Shown here piece after piece: positions 34,280 to 52,800 of a stretch of 64,000 nt of DNA (within the stretch, counting starts at the first letter, position 1; each line of letters opens with the position of its first letter). The DNA lies in contig NZ_OBMJ01000001.1 of NCBI RefSeq assembly GCF_900199205.1, positions 6,751,001 to 6,815,000 on the forward strand, given 5' to 3'. The DNA is from Streptomyces sp. 1331.2 (lineage in GTDB: Bacteria > Actinomycetota > Actinomycetes > Streptomycetales > Streptomycetaceae). A program made the translations under genes and the position numbers. The notes under the pieces were generated by a model. It had not been told where the DNA came from and ran no database searches. It saw nothing but the letters and a program-made list of their open reading frames with translations.

Positions 34280-35580
34280 CCGCACCCGTGGTGCTGGACC
34301 GCGCGGATCTGCACGCCTCGCTCGCCGACCCGGCCCTGCTGTCGATGAACTTCCTCAACGAGGTGGCCGGGCGCTTCCCCGAGGCGGTCTCCTTCGCCCC
34401 CGGCCGGCCCACCGAGGACCTCTTCGACCCGGCCGATCTGCACCGCTACCTCGACACCTACTGCCGCCACCTGGCCGAGCACAAGGGCTACGACGAGGCC
34501 CGGGTGCGGCGGGAGCTGTTCCAGTACGGCCGCACCAAGGGAATCGTCCACGAACTCATCGCCCGTCAGCTCGAACGGGACGAGGGCATCACCGTGGACC
34601 CGGAGGCCATCGTGGTCACCGTGGGCGCCCAGGAGGCCCTGTGGCTGGTGCTGCGCGCCCTGCGCGCAACCGACCGTGACGTCGTGCTCGCGGTGGACCC
34701 CACCTACGTCGGCCTGACCGGCGCCGCCCGGCTGGTGGACCTGCCCGTGCGGCCGGTCCACGAAGGCCCCCGGGGTGTCCGCCCCGAGGACGTGCTGGAG
34801 CGGATCCGGGAGGTCCGCGCGGCGGGTGAGCGGCCCCGGGCGCTGTACCTGGTGCCCGACTTCTCCAACCCCAGCGGCCACTCCATGGACGTGCGGACCC
34901 GTCACCGGCTGCTGGAGATCGCCGCCCAGGAGGACATCCTGCTCCTGGAGGACAACCCCTACGGCTACTTCCGGGCAGCCGAGAGCGACAGGCCCCCGAC
35001 GCTGAAGGCGCTCGACACCGGGCAGCGCGTGGTCTACCTCGGGTCGCTGGCGAAGACCTGCTTCCCCGGCGCCCGGGTGGGATTCGCCGTGGCGGACCAG
35101 CGCGTCGTGGGCTCGGAGGAGACCCTGCTCGCCGACGAGCTGTCGCGGGCCAAGAGCATGGTCACCGTCAACACCTCACCGGTGAGCCAGGCCCTGGTGG
35201 GAGGCATGCTGCTGGAACACGGCGGCAGCCTGCTGCACGCCAACCGGCGCCAGATCGGCATCTACCGGCGCAACCTCGGCCGACTCCTCCAGGGCCTGCA
35301 CCGACGCTTCGCCGAACTGCCCGGGGTGCGCTGGAACACCCCCGCGGGCGGCTTCTTCGTGGTGCTCACCGTGCCGTTCCCCGTCACCGACGAACTGCTC
35401 GAACACGCCGCCGTACGGCACGGCGTGCTCTTCACCCCGATGCGCCACTTCAGTGACAACGACCGCACCCACCGCCAACTACGCCTGTCCTGCAGCTCCT
35501 TGACCCCCGACCAGATCGAGACGGGGCTGGACCGGCTGGCCGCGCTGGTCGCCGAGTGCACCTCGACGCCGGGTGCCTGA
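34276..35580 (+). CDS. hpgT: p-Hydroxyphenylglycine aminotransferase
   Basis: 434 aa, ATG 34276. Fold-type I PLP aminotransferase of the HpgT/MocR-like class; the PLP lysine is in YLGSLAKTCFPGARVGF, with the Asn and Tyr residues of PDFSNPSGHSM in the expected places. It transaminates 4-hydroxyphenylglyoxylate to L-Hpg using tyrosine, which regenerates 4-hydroxyphenylpyruvate for hmaS. The last gene of the compact hmaS-hmo-hpgT cassette. Confidence 0.93.
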   Translation: MTAPVVLDRADLHASLADPALLSMNFLNEVAGRFPEAVSFAPGRPTEDLFDPADLHRYLDTYCRHLAEHKGYDEARVRRELFQYGRTKGIVHELIARQLERDEGITVDPEAIVVTVGAQEALWLVLRALRATDRDVVLAVDPTYVGLTGAARLVDLPVRPVHEGPRGVRPEDVLERIREVRAAGERPRALYLVPDFSNPSGHSMDVRTRHRLLEIAAQEDILLLEDNPYGYFRAAESDRPPTLKALDTGQRVVYLGSLAKTCFPGARVGFAVADQRVVGSEETLLADELSRAKSMVTVNTSPVSQALVGGMLLEHGGSLLHANRRQIGIYRRNLGRLLQGLHRRFAELPGVRWNTPAGGFFVVLTVPFPVTDELLEHAAVRHGVLFTPMRHFSDNDRTHRQLRLSCSSLTPDQIETGLDRLAALVAECTSTPGA

Positions 35581-35614
35581 GCCCGCGACGGACACGACCC
35601 GAGAAGGGACTTGC

Positions 35615-37135
35615 ATGTACACCGAAGCGAGCGGTTCACGGCGGTCGCTCATCCACCCCCTGCTCGCCGCCGTCCGCCGCCACCATGCCTCGGTGGCGGT
35701 CGTCGACCGCGGCGTCCGGCACACCTACGCCGAACTCGACCGGCTGTCCGCCGAGATCGCCGGCGGCCTCGCCGCCCGCGGCCTGGGACCGGGCCACGTC
35801 GTCGCCGTCCACGGCCACCGGTCCTGGGCACGCTGCGCCGCCGTGCTCGGCGCCTGGCGGGCCGGGACCGGCGTGGTCTGCGTCGACCCCGGCATGCCCG
35901 CGCCCCGGGCCGCGAAGATCACCCGGTTCAGCGACCTCGTGCTGCGCGCCGACGACGCCGGGCCGACCGGCCCGGACGGCAGCGAGCACACCGTCGACGA
36001 GGTGCGCGGCAACCCGCTGGAGGTACCCCGCGAAGGACCGGTCGGCTACGTCATCCCCACCTCGGGATCCACCGGCGAGCCCAAGTCGGTGGCCGTGCCG
36101 CCGGGAGTCCTGGCCGCCCTCGGCGACTGGCACCTCCGGCACTGGTCCTACGACCGCCCGCCGCACACCCTCCAGGCGGCGTCCATCGGCTTCGACGTGG
36201 GATACGAGGAACTCGTCGCCACCTGGCTCGCCGGAGCCCGGCTGGTCGTCGTGGACGACCACCAGCGCCAGGACCCCTTCACGCTGATGGACCTGATCCG
36301 CGAGCACCGGGTGGCCCGGCTCTTCCTGCCGGTGGTCGGCCTGCACGCGCTGGCCACGGCCGCCGCGTTCGAACCGGACGCGATGCCCGACCTGCGGGAG
36401 ATCGCCGTGGCGGGCGAACGCCTGGTCGTCAACGCCGAGGTGCGCAGCTTCTGCGCGTCGGGCGGCATCACCCTGGTCAACGAGTACGGGCCCAGCGAGA
36501 CCCACGTCGTCACCCAGCACCGGCTGACGCCCCACCAGGCCGCCGACTGGCCCGACCACCCGCCGATCGGACGCGCGGTCGCCGGAGCGGAACTGCTCCG
36601 CCACGCGGACGGCGCACTGCGGCCCTTCGCCCCGGGCGAGGAGGGCGAACTGATCGTCGCCGGCGACAGCGTAGGCCTCGGCTACCTCGGCGACCAGGAG
36701 CTCACCGACGCCAGGTTCCGCACCCTGCCGCACGAGGACGGCACGGCGCGCCGCTGCTACGCCACCGGCGACCTGGTCCGCTTCGACGGCACCGACTTCC
36801 ACTTCGTGGCACGAGCCGACGACCAGCTCAAGGTGAACGGCTACCGCGTCGAGCCCGGCGAGGTCGAAGCGGTCCTCAACGCGCTGCCGGGCGTGCGCCG
36901 CGCCGTGGTGGTGGCCGTGGAGGTCGCCGGCTCCCGCCGGCTCGCCGCCGCCTACACCCCGACCACGGCCGACGGCACGCAGCCCGAACTGCTCGCCGCG
37001 CACTGCGCCGCGCACCTGCCCGCGTACATGGTGCCCAAGCACTTCCACGCCCTGCAGGAACTGCCGGTGACCGCGAACGGAAAGGTCGACCGGGCCCGGC
37101 TGCGCACGCTGTTCGGCACGGTCCGCACCGCCTGA
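35615..37135 (+). CDS. Free-standing NRPS adenylation domain, starter unit, unknown specificity
   Basis: 506 aa from ATG 35615 (GAGAAGGGAC upstream); an in-frame start at 35573 would overlap hpgT and is less likely. Core motifs TSGSTGEPKS (A3), NEYGPSET (A5), YATGDLVR (A7) and TANGKVD (A10) are present, and no T domain follows. Residues read at the specificity positions are D-V-E-L-A-A-E-V-V-K, which matches no standard code I know. It precedes a T-E protein, so it most likely charges that T domain, with the residue then epimerised to the D form. Confidence 0.85.
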   Translation: MYTEASGSRRSLIHPLLAAVRRHHASVAVVDRGVRHTYAELDRLSAEIAGGLAARGLGPGHVVAVHGHRSWARCAAVLGAWRAGTGVVCVDPGMPAPRAAKITRFSDLVLRADDAGPTGPDGSEHTVDEVRGNPLEVPREGPVGYVIPTSGSTGEPKSVAVPPGVLAALGDWHLRHWSYDRPPHTLQAASIGFDVGYEELVATWLAGARLVVVDDHQRQDPFTLMDLIREHRVARLFLPVVGLHALATAAAFEPDAMPDLREIAVAGERLVVNAEVRSFCASGGITLVNEYGPSETHVVTQHRLTPHQAADWPDHPPIGRAVAGAELLRHADGALRPFAPGEEGELIVAGDSVGLGYLGDQELTDARFRTLPHEDGTARRCYATGDLVRFDGTDFHFVARADDQLKVNGYRVEPGEVEAVLNALPGVRRAVVVAVEVAGSRRLAAAYTPTTADGTQPELLAAHCAAHLPAYMVPKHFHALQELPVTANGKVDRARLRTLFGTVRTA

Positions 37136-37181
37136 CCGGCCCGCGACAGAACGAGAACGAGCGAGAACGAGGCAGACAACG

Positions 37182-38903
37182 ATGGAGAACGACGTGACGA
37201 CGCCGGAGCAGATCCTGTGCGGCGTACTGGCGGACCTGTTCGCGATACCGCAGGTCCGGCCGCAGGACGGCTTCGTCCGGCTCGGCGGCGACAGCATCAT
37301 CGCCGTCCAGGTCGTCGGTGCCGCCCGCCGGGCCGGACTGGCCCTCACCGTCCGCGACGTGCTGACCCAGCCGGACGTGGCCTCGCTGGCCGCCACCGCC
37401 CGACCGCTGGCCCCCGCCCGCCGGAGCGGCCAGGACGACGGCATCGGGCCGATCCTGCCGACACCGATCATGCACTGGCTGCGCGAGCGCGGCGGACCGG
37501 CCGACAGCTACTACCAGTTCCTGGTGGTGCGCACCCCGGCGGAACTGACCGAGGAGGCCGCCCACACGGTGCTGCAGGCCGTCCTCGACCGGCACGACAT
37601 GCTCCGGCTGCACACGGTCGACGGAGTGCCGCACACCCGGGCGGCCGGCACCGTCCGGGCCGAGGACTGCCTCCTGCGGGTCCGCACGGACGGCGCGGAC
37701 ACCGCCGGCGAGGTGGAACGGGCCGGCGAGGTGGAACGGGAGGTGCACGCGGCCCGGGACCGCCTGTCGACCGCCGACGGCGTGCTCCTCCAGGCCGTCT
37801 GGTTCGACGCGGGCCCGGACCGGCCCGGCTGCCTCGCCCTCGTCGTCAACCACCTGGTCGTCGACGGCATCTCCTGGCGGGTGCTGACCGGCGACCTGGC
37901 GCAGGCATGGGCGGCGGTCACGGCCGGCCGCGCGCCACGCCTCGACCCCGTGCCCACCTCCTTCCGCCGCTGGTCCGAACTGCTCGCGGCGGAAGCCGCC
38001 GACGACCGGAGCGCCGCCGAACTCCCGTACTGGAGCGAGGTGCTGCGCCCGGGAGCCGACACCCTGGGCCGCCGCCCCCTCGACCCGGCCCGCGACCACG
38101 AGGACCTGGCCGCACACCTCGCCCTGAGCCTTCCCACCGCCACGGTCGGACCGCTGCTGACGTCGGTGCCCGAGAGGCTGGGCGCGGACACCAACGAGCT
38201 GCTGCTGACCGGCCTCGCACTCGCCCTGGCCCGCTGGCCGGTCTGCGGGCCGAGCCTCCTGGTGGACCTGGAGGGGCACGGCCGCGAGGAGATCCCCGCC
38301 GAGGCCGACCTCTCCCGCACGGTCGGCTGGTTCACCACCCTCTTCCCCACCCGCTTCACGCTGGACGGACTGGACGCACCCGACGCCGCGCACGGCGGCC
38401 CCACCATCGCCCTCGCCCTGCGGAGGACGAAGGAACAGCTGCGCGCGATCCCCCGCAAGGGGCTCGGCTACGGCCTGCTGCGCCACCTCGACCCGTACGC
38501 CCGCCAGGTGCTGGCCGCCACGGACCCGGCGCAGCTCGGCTTCAACTACCTCGGCCGCTTCGGCGCCGCGGCCGACGCCGACTGGCAGCTGCTGCCCGAG
38601 TACGGTGCCCGGCTGGACGCCCCCGGCCCCGGCATGCCCATGGCGCACCCCGTCGAGGTCAACGCGTTCGTCCTCGACTCGGCGGACGGGCCCGTCCTGC
38701 ACGCCGACTGGGCCTGGGCGCCGGGCGTCCTCGACGAGCCGCAGGTACGCGCACTCGCCGAGTCCTGGTTCCGGATGCTCACCGCCCTCGTCGCCCACGC
38801 CGACCGCCCGGACGCCGGCGCCGCGGTCGCCGCCGATCTCACGCTCTCCACGATCGACCAGGACGAGCTGGACGACCTCGCAGCCTCCCTCGACGTCCTC
38901 TGA
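37182..38903 (+). CDS. NRPS T-E didomain (carrier plus epimerase)
   Basis: 573 aa. The start ATG 37182 is used; GTG 37194 with GGAG upstream is an alternative. T domain residues about 8-75 with GGDSII (Ser 38); this GGDS form is the one that usually feeds an E domain. E domain about 85-555 with VVNHLVVDGISW (His motif near 227) and NYLGRF. It epimerises the carrier-bound aminoacyl residue. Together with the preceding A protein it forms a split A + T-E module lacking any C domain, hence the initiation module of the line. An 18-bp tandem duplication is inside it, and a 17-bp one spans its stop. Confidence 0.88.
   Translation: MENDVTTPEQILCGVLADLFAIPQVRPQDGFVRLGGDSIIAVQVVGAARRAGLALTVRDVLTQPDVASLAATARPLAPARRSGQDDGIGPILPTPIMHWLRERGGPADSYYQFLVVRTPAELTEEAAHTVLQAVLDRHDMLRLHTVDGVPHTRAAGTVRAEDCLLRVRTDGADTAGEVERAGEVEREVHAARDRLSTADGVLLQAVWFDAGPDRPGCLALVVNHLVVDGISWRVLTGDLAQAWAAVTAGRAPRLDPVPTSFRRWSELLAAEAADDRSAAELPYWSEVLRPGADTLGRRPLDPARDHEDLAAHLALSLPTATVGPLLTSVPERLGADTNELLLTGLALALARWPVCGPSLLVDLEGHGREEIPAEADLSRTVGWFTTLFPTRFTLDGLDAPDAAHGGPTIALALRRTKEQLRAIPRKGLGYGLLRHLDPYARQVLAATDPAQLGFNYLGRFGAAADADWQLLPEYGARLDAPGPGMPMAHPVEVNAFVLDSADGPVLHADWAWAPGVLDEPQVRALAESWFRMLTALVAHADRPDAGAAVAADLTLSTIDQDELDDLAASLDVL
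37704..37739 (+). repeat. 18-bp tandem duplication inside the T-E gene
   Basis: Two copies of GCCGGCGAGGTGGAACGG at 37704-37721 and 37722-37739, in frame, giving AGEVER twice in the E domain. A likely slippage duplication. Confidence 0.85.
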
Positions 38904-38920
38904 CCCTCGACGTCCTCTGA
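38887..38920 (+). repeat. 17-bp tandem duplication across the stop codon of the T-E gene
   Basis: CCCTCGACGTCCTCTGA occurs at 38887-38903 and again at 38904-38920; the first copy carries the stop codon in frame. The second lies in the 5' leader of the large NRPS gene. Probably a recent replication slippage. Confidence 0.9.
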
Positions 38921-38946
38921 CGCACTCCAGAAAGCGAACCCACCCC

Positions 38947-46815
<7,869 letters not shown>

Positions 46816-46868
46816 ACCCGCCCGTCGCGCACCCGCACGTCGTACACCCGCACGACCCAGGAGGTCCT

Positions 46869-49800
46869 GTGTTTCCCGTTTCGTTCGCCCAGCGGCGGCT
46901 GTGGTTCCTCAACCAGATGGGCGAGACCGGCTCGGCCTACAACTGCCCGCTGGCCACCCGACTGCATGGCCCGCTCGACGTGGCCGCCCTCGACGCGGCG
47001 CTCGGCGACCTCGCCGCCCGTCACCACGTGCTGCGAACCGTGTTCCCCGAGGCCGACGGAGAGCCCGTTCAGCAGGTGTCGGACCGCCTCCCGCACCTTC
47101 GGGTCACCCCGGCGACGGAGGCCGGCCTCGCGCCCGCCCTCGCCGAGGAGGCCGGGCACGTCTTCGACCTCACCGCCGAACTCCCGCTTCGAGCAAGGCT
47201 GTTCGACCTGGGCGGCGACGAATGGGTGCTGCTGCTGGTGGTGCACCACATCGCGACGGACGGCTGGTCGTGGGCGCCCCTGCTCGGTGACCTGACGGCC
47301 GCCTACGCGGCCCGGCACGAGGGCCGGGCGCCCGACTTCGAGCCGCTGCCGGTGCAGTACACCGACTACACGCTGTGGCAGCGGCAGGTCCTGGGGGAGG
47401 AGGACGACCCGGACAGCCTGATCACCGGCCAACTCGACTTCTGGAAGAAGGAGCTGGCAGGAGCCCCCGCAGAACTCGCACTGCCCCACGACCGGCCCAG
47501 GCCGGCCACGTCGAGCTTCACCGGAGGATCGGTCCCCGTCACCCTGCCCGCCGACCTGCACGCGCGGCTGCTGGGCCTGGCCCGGGACCACGGCTGCACC
47601 CTGTTCATGGTGCTCCAGGCGGGCCTGGCGGTCCTCCTGTCCCGCCTCGGTGCAGGCACCGACATCCCCGTCGGCACGGTCGTCGCGGGCCGCTCGGACG
47701 AGGCACTGGACGACCTGGTCGGCTTCTTCGTCAACACCCTGGTGCTGCGCACCGACGTCTCCGGCGACCCCGCCTTCACCGAACTCCTCCACCGCGTACG
47801 CGAGGCCGACCTCGCCGCCTTCGAGAACCAGGACGTCCCCTTCGAGCGGGTCGTCGGTGCCGTCAACCCCGAACGCTCCCTCGCCCGCCACCCCCTCTTC
47901 CAGGTGATGATGACGCTGGAGAGCGGACACGACCCGGCGTTCACCCTGCCCGGCACGCGCTGCGCCGAGCAGCCGGTCGGCTGGGACATCGCCAAGTTCG
48001 ACCTGACGGTGGACTTCCACGAGCAGACGGACAGCGACGGCACCCCGGCCGGGGTCACCGGAGCACTGGAGTACGCGACGGACCTCTTCGACCGCGAGAC
48101 GGCCACGGACCTGGCGGCCGGCCTCGCCCGCGTACTGGAGCGCCTGGCCGCCGACCCCGGCGTGCCGCTCTCCCACGTCGACCCGCTCTCCGCCGAACAG
48201 CGCGAGCAGGTCCTGATCCACTGGAACGACACCGCGGCCCCCGTCCCGCCGCAGACCCTCCCGGAGCTGTTCGAGGCGCAGGCCGCCCGCACCCCCGACG
48301 CAACCGCCCTGGTCTTTCAGGACACCGCCCTGAGCTTCGCCGAACTCGACGCACGCGCCAACACCCTGGCGCACCGCCTCGCCGACCACGGGGTCGGCCC
48401 CGAGCACCGCGTCGCGCTGGCCCTGCCCCGCTCCGCCGTCTCGGTGATCGCACTCCTCGCCGTACTCAAGGCCGGCGCCGCGTTCGTCCCGGTCGACACC
48501 GACTACCCGCCCGAGCGCATCGCCCGCCTGCTGCGCACCACGACCACCGTCGTCACGGACCTCGCCACCACGGCGACCCTCCCCGACACCGGCGCCACCC
48601 ACGTCCTCGCCGACGCCCCCGGCCACTACCCGGACACACCCCTCGGCCGCGAGATCCACCCTCACAGCGCCGCCTACGTCATCCACACCTCCGGATCCAC
48701 CGGCGAACCCAAGGGCGTGGTGATCGACCACGCCGGACTGCGCAACCTGTACGCCTTCCACCGAGCCGGCGTCATCTCCCGCGCACAGGAGATCGGCGAC
48801 GGCCGCAGGATGCGCATGGCACTCACCGCCGCGCTCTCCTTCGACACCTCCTGGGAGGGCCTGCTCTGGATGGTCGCGGGCCACGAACTCCACCTGATCG
48901 ACGACGACACCCGCCGCGACGCCGCCGCCCTGGTCCGGCACATCGCCCGCGCAGGCATCGACGCCCTCGACGTCACCCCGACCTACGCCGAGCAACTGGT
49001 CGAGGAGGGACTGCTGGACGACCCCGCACACCGACCCCAGGTGCTGCTGCTGGGCGGTGAAGCGGCGGGCGCAGCCCTGTGGACCCGGGTCCGCGAGGCC
49101 GACGGGATGCTGTGCCACAACCTCTACGGCCCCACCGAGTGCAGCGTCGACACCCTGTGGTGGGACGCGGCCCACAGCGAGCAGCCGCTGGTGGGACGAC
49201 CGATCGCCAACACCCGCGCCTACGTGCTCGACGACCGGCTGCGCCCGGTCGCCCCCGGCGTACCCGGCGAGCTGTACCTGGCCGGCCCGAGCCTGGCCCG
49301 CGGCTACCTCGACCGCCCCTCGCTCACCGCGCAACGCTTCGTCGCCTGCCCCTTCGAGGCCGGCGGCCGCATGTACCGTACGGGTGACCTGGTCCGCTGG
49401 GACCGCGAGGGCCGCCTCGAATACCTGGGACGCGCGGACGACCAGGTCAAGATCCGGGGCTTCCGGATCGAACCCGGCGAGGTGGAGGCCGCGCTGCGCG
49501 GCTGCCCCGAGGTGGCCCAGGCCGCGGTGATCGCCCGGGACACCGGCCCCGGCGGAAAGCGCCTGGTGGCGTACGTGACCGCGGCCGCGGGCCGCACCGT
49601 GGAGGCCGGCGCCCTGCGCAAGCGGCTCGCCGGCGGCCTGCCCGACCACCTGGTGCCCTCGGCCATCGTGGCCCTGGAGACGCTTCCGATGAACCGCAAC
49701 GGGAAGCTGGACCGCGCCGCGCTGCCCGCGCCGGACTTCACCGCGCAGATCTCCTCGCGGGGGCCGCGCGGCCCCCGCGAGGAGATCCTGGCGGAACTCT

Positions 49801-52800
49801 TCGCTCAGGTGCTCGGCCTGTCCGCCATCGGCGCCGACGACGGCTTCTTCGACCTCGGCGGGCACTCCCTGTTGGCCACCCGCCTGCTCTCCCGCATCCG
49901 TGCGACCCTCGGCGGCGAGCTCGGCATCCGGGACCTCTTCCAGCACCCCACCGTGGCCGGGCTCGCCGCCCGCCTCGGCGACCTCGACGGCCCGGGCCGC
50001 GCCCGCCCGGCCCTGACCCCGGCCCCGGACCGCCCGGACACCCTGCCCCTGTCGCCCGCCCAGCGCCGGCTGTGGTTCCTGAGCCGCGCGGGCCAGGGCA
50101 CCGGCTACCACTGCCCGTTCGCCCTGCGGCTGCGCGGCCGCCTGGACACTCACGCGCTGTCCCGGGCCCTCGCCGATGTCATCGCCCGCCACGAAGGACT
50201 GCGGACGGTGTTCCCGGAACAGGACGGCGAGCCCTACCAGCAGGTGCTGCCGGCCGACGTCGCGATACCCCTCGACGTCGTGCCGTGCGGCCCCGAGGGC
50301 ACCGCCGAGGCCCTCGACGCCCTGGTGGCCCGTCCCTTCGACCTGGCCGGGCGCCCGCCCGTGCGCGCGGCGCTCCTGGCCGTCGGCGCGGACGAGTGGG
50401 TGCTGGTGCTGGTGGTCCACCACATCGCACTCGACGGCTGGTCCTGGGAGCCCCTCTTCCGTGACATGGCCGACGCCTACCGGGCCCGGACCGAGGGACA
50501 CGACCCCGACTGGTCGCCGCTTCCGGTGCAGTACGCGGACTACACCCTGTGGCAGCGGCAGGTTCTGGGCGAGGAGGACGACCGGGAAAGCCTGATCTCA
50601 CGCCAGCTCGCCTTCTGGCGCGAGGAGCTGGCCGCCGCACCGGCAGAACTCGCCCTGCCCTATGACCGGCCCCGTCCGGCGACGGCAACCTTCGCGGGAG
50701 GCTCGGTGCCGGTGGAACTGGACGCCGACCTCCACGCCCGCCTGCTGGGCCTGGCCCGGGAACACGGCTGCACCCTGTTCATGGTGCTCCAGGCGGGCCT
50801 GGCCGTCCTCCTGTCCCGCCTCGGTGCGGGCACCGACCTCCCGATCGGCACGCCGGTCGCCGGCCGCCCGGACGAGGCACTGGACGACCTGGTCGGCTTC
50901 TTCGTCAACACCCTCGTCCTGCGCACCGACGTCTCCGGCGACCCCACGTTCGGCGAACTCCTTCGCCGCGTACGCGAGGCCGACCTCACCGCGTACGAGA
51001 ACCAGGACGTCCCCTTCGAGCGGGTCGTCGAGGCGCTCAACCCCGAACGCTCCCTCGCCCGCCACCCCCTCTTCCAGATCCTGCTCCAGGTGCAGGACGG
51101 CGCCGAGGACGCCGCGCTCGAACTCGCCGGACTCGACGTCCGCAGTGAACCCTTCCGCTTCGACGTCGCGCAGTTCGACCTGACCGTCGACGTCCGGGAA
51201 CGCCGCGCCGCCGACGGTACCCCCGCAGGGATCGGCGGCTTCCTGGAGTACGCAGCCGAACTGTTCGACCACACCACGGCCCAGGACATCGCCGCCGCCC
51301 TGGAACGGGTGCTGCACCTGCTCGCGGCGCAACCCGACCGGCCCGTCGGCGCGGCCGACCCCCTGACGCGGGCCGACCGGCAGCGCCTGCTGACGCAGTG
51401 GAACGACACCGCGCTGCCGGTGCCGCCCGCGACCCTCCCCGAACTGTTCGAGGCCCAGTGCGCCCGCACCCCGCAGGCCACCGCCCTCGTGCACGGCGCC
51501 ACGAAGATCACCTTCGCCGAGCTCGATGCCCGGTCGAACCGTCTGGCCCACCGCCTCGCCCGGGCCGGCGCGCGCCCCGAGCAGGTGGTCGCGCTCGCCC
51601 TGCCCCGCTCGCCCGCAGCCGTGTGCGCCCTGCTGGCCGTCCTCAAGGCGGGCGCGGCGTTCGTGTTCGTCGACCCGGACCACCCCGCCGAGCGGATCGC
51701 CCACATCCTGACCGACTGCGCCCCGGCGCTCCTGGTCACCGACCGCGAAACCACCCACCGGCTCCCGCTGGACGCGGCCCCGCACATCCCCCTCCTCCTC
51801 ATCGACGACCGGAACGCGACCGCGGCCGAGCCCTGCGAGAGCCCCGCCCGCACGCCCCGCCCCGCCGACGCCGCGTACCTGGTGTACACCTCCGGCTCCA
51901 CCGGCCGCCCCAAGGGCGTCGTCGTCGACCACGCGGCCCTGCGCAACCTCCACGCCTTCCATCGCGCCCACACCATCCCGGCCGCCGAACGAGCCGACGA
52001 CACGGGGCAGTTGCGGGTGGCACTCACCGCCGCCCTGTCGTTCGACGCCGCTTGGGACGCCCTGATGTGGATGGTCGCCGGGCACGAACTGCACCTCATC
52101 GGCGACGACGTCCGACGTGACGCCGCAGCCTTCGTCCGGCACATCGGCGACGCAGCTCTCGACGTCGTCGACGTGACCCCCACCCACGCCGCCCAACTGG
52201 TGGCGGAAGGCCTGCTCGACGTCCCGCCGCGGATGCTGCTCATCGGCGGCGAAGCAGCCGACGAACAGCTCTGGAGCCGCCTGCGCGCCACGCCGGGAAT
52301 GCGCTGCCACAACCTCTACGGCCCCACCGAGTGCACGGTCGACGCCCTGTGGTGGGACACCGCCCGCAGCGAACACCCCCTGGTGGGCGGCCCCGTCGCC
52401 AACACCCGCGCGTACGTCCTCGACGCGGCGCTTCGCCCGGTGGCGCCGGGCGTGCGGGGCGAGCTGTACCTGGCGGGCGCCGGACTGGCGCGGGGCTACC
52501 ACCGCAGGCCGGGGCTGACGGCCCAGCGGTTCGTGGCGTGCCCGTTCGAGGAGGGCGCCCGGATGTACCGCACGGGTGACCTGGTGCGCTGGGACCGCGA
52601 AGGGCGGCTGGAGTACCTCGGCCGCACCGACGACCAGGTGAAGATCCGCGGCTTCCGCGTCGAACTCGGTGAGGTCGAGGCGGTGCTCGCAGCCGCCCCC
52701 GGCATCGCCCAGGCCGCCGTGACCCTGCGGTCCGACGGTCCGGGCGGCGGCAAGCGGCTGGTCGGGTACGTGGTCCCGGCCCAGGACGGTGCCGCGGTGG

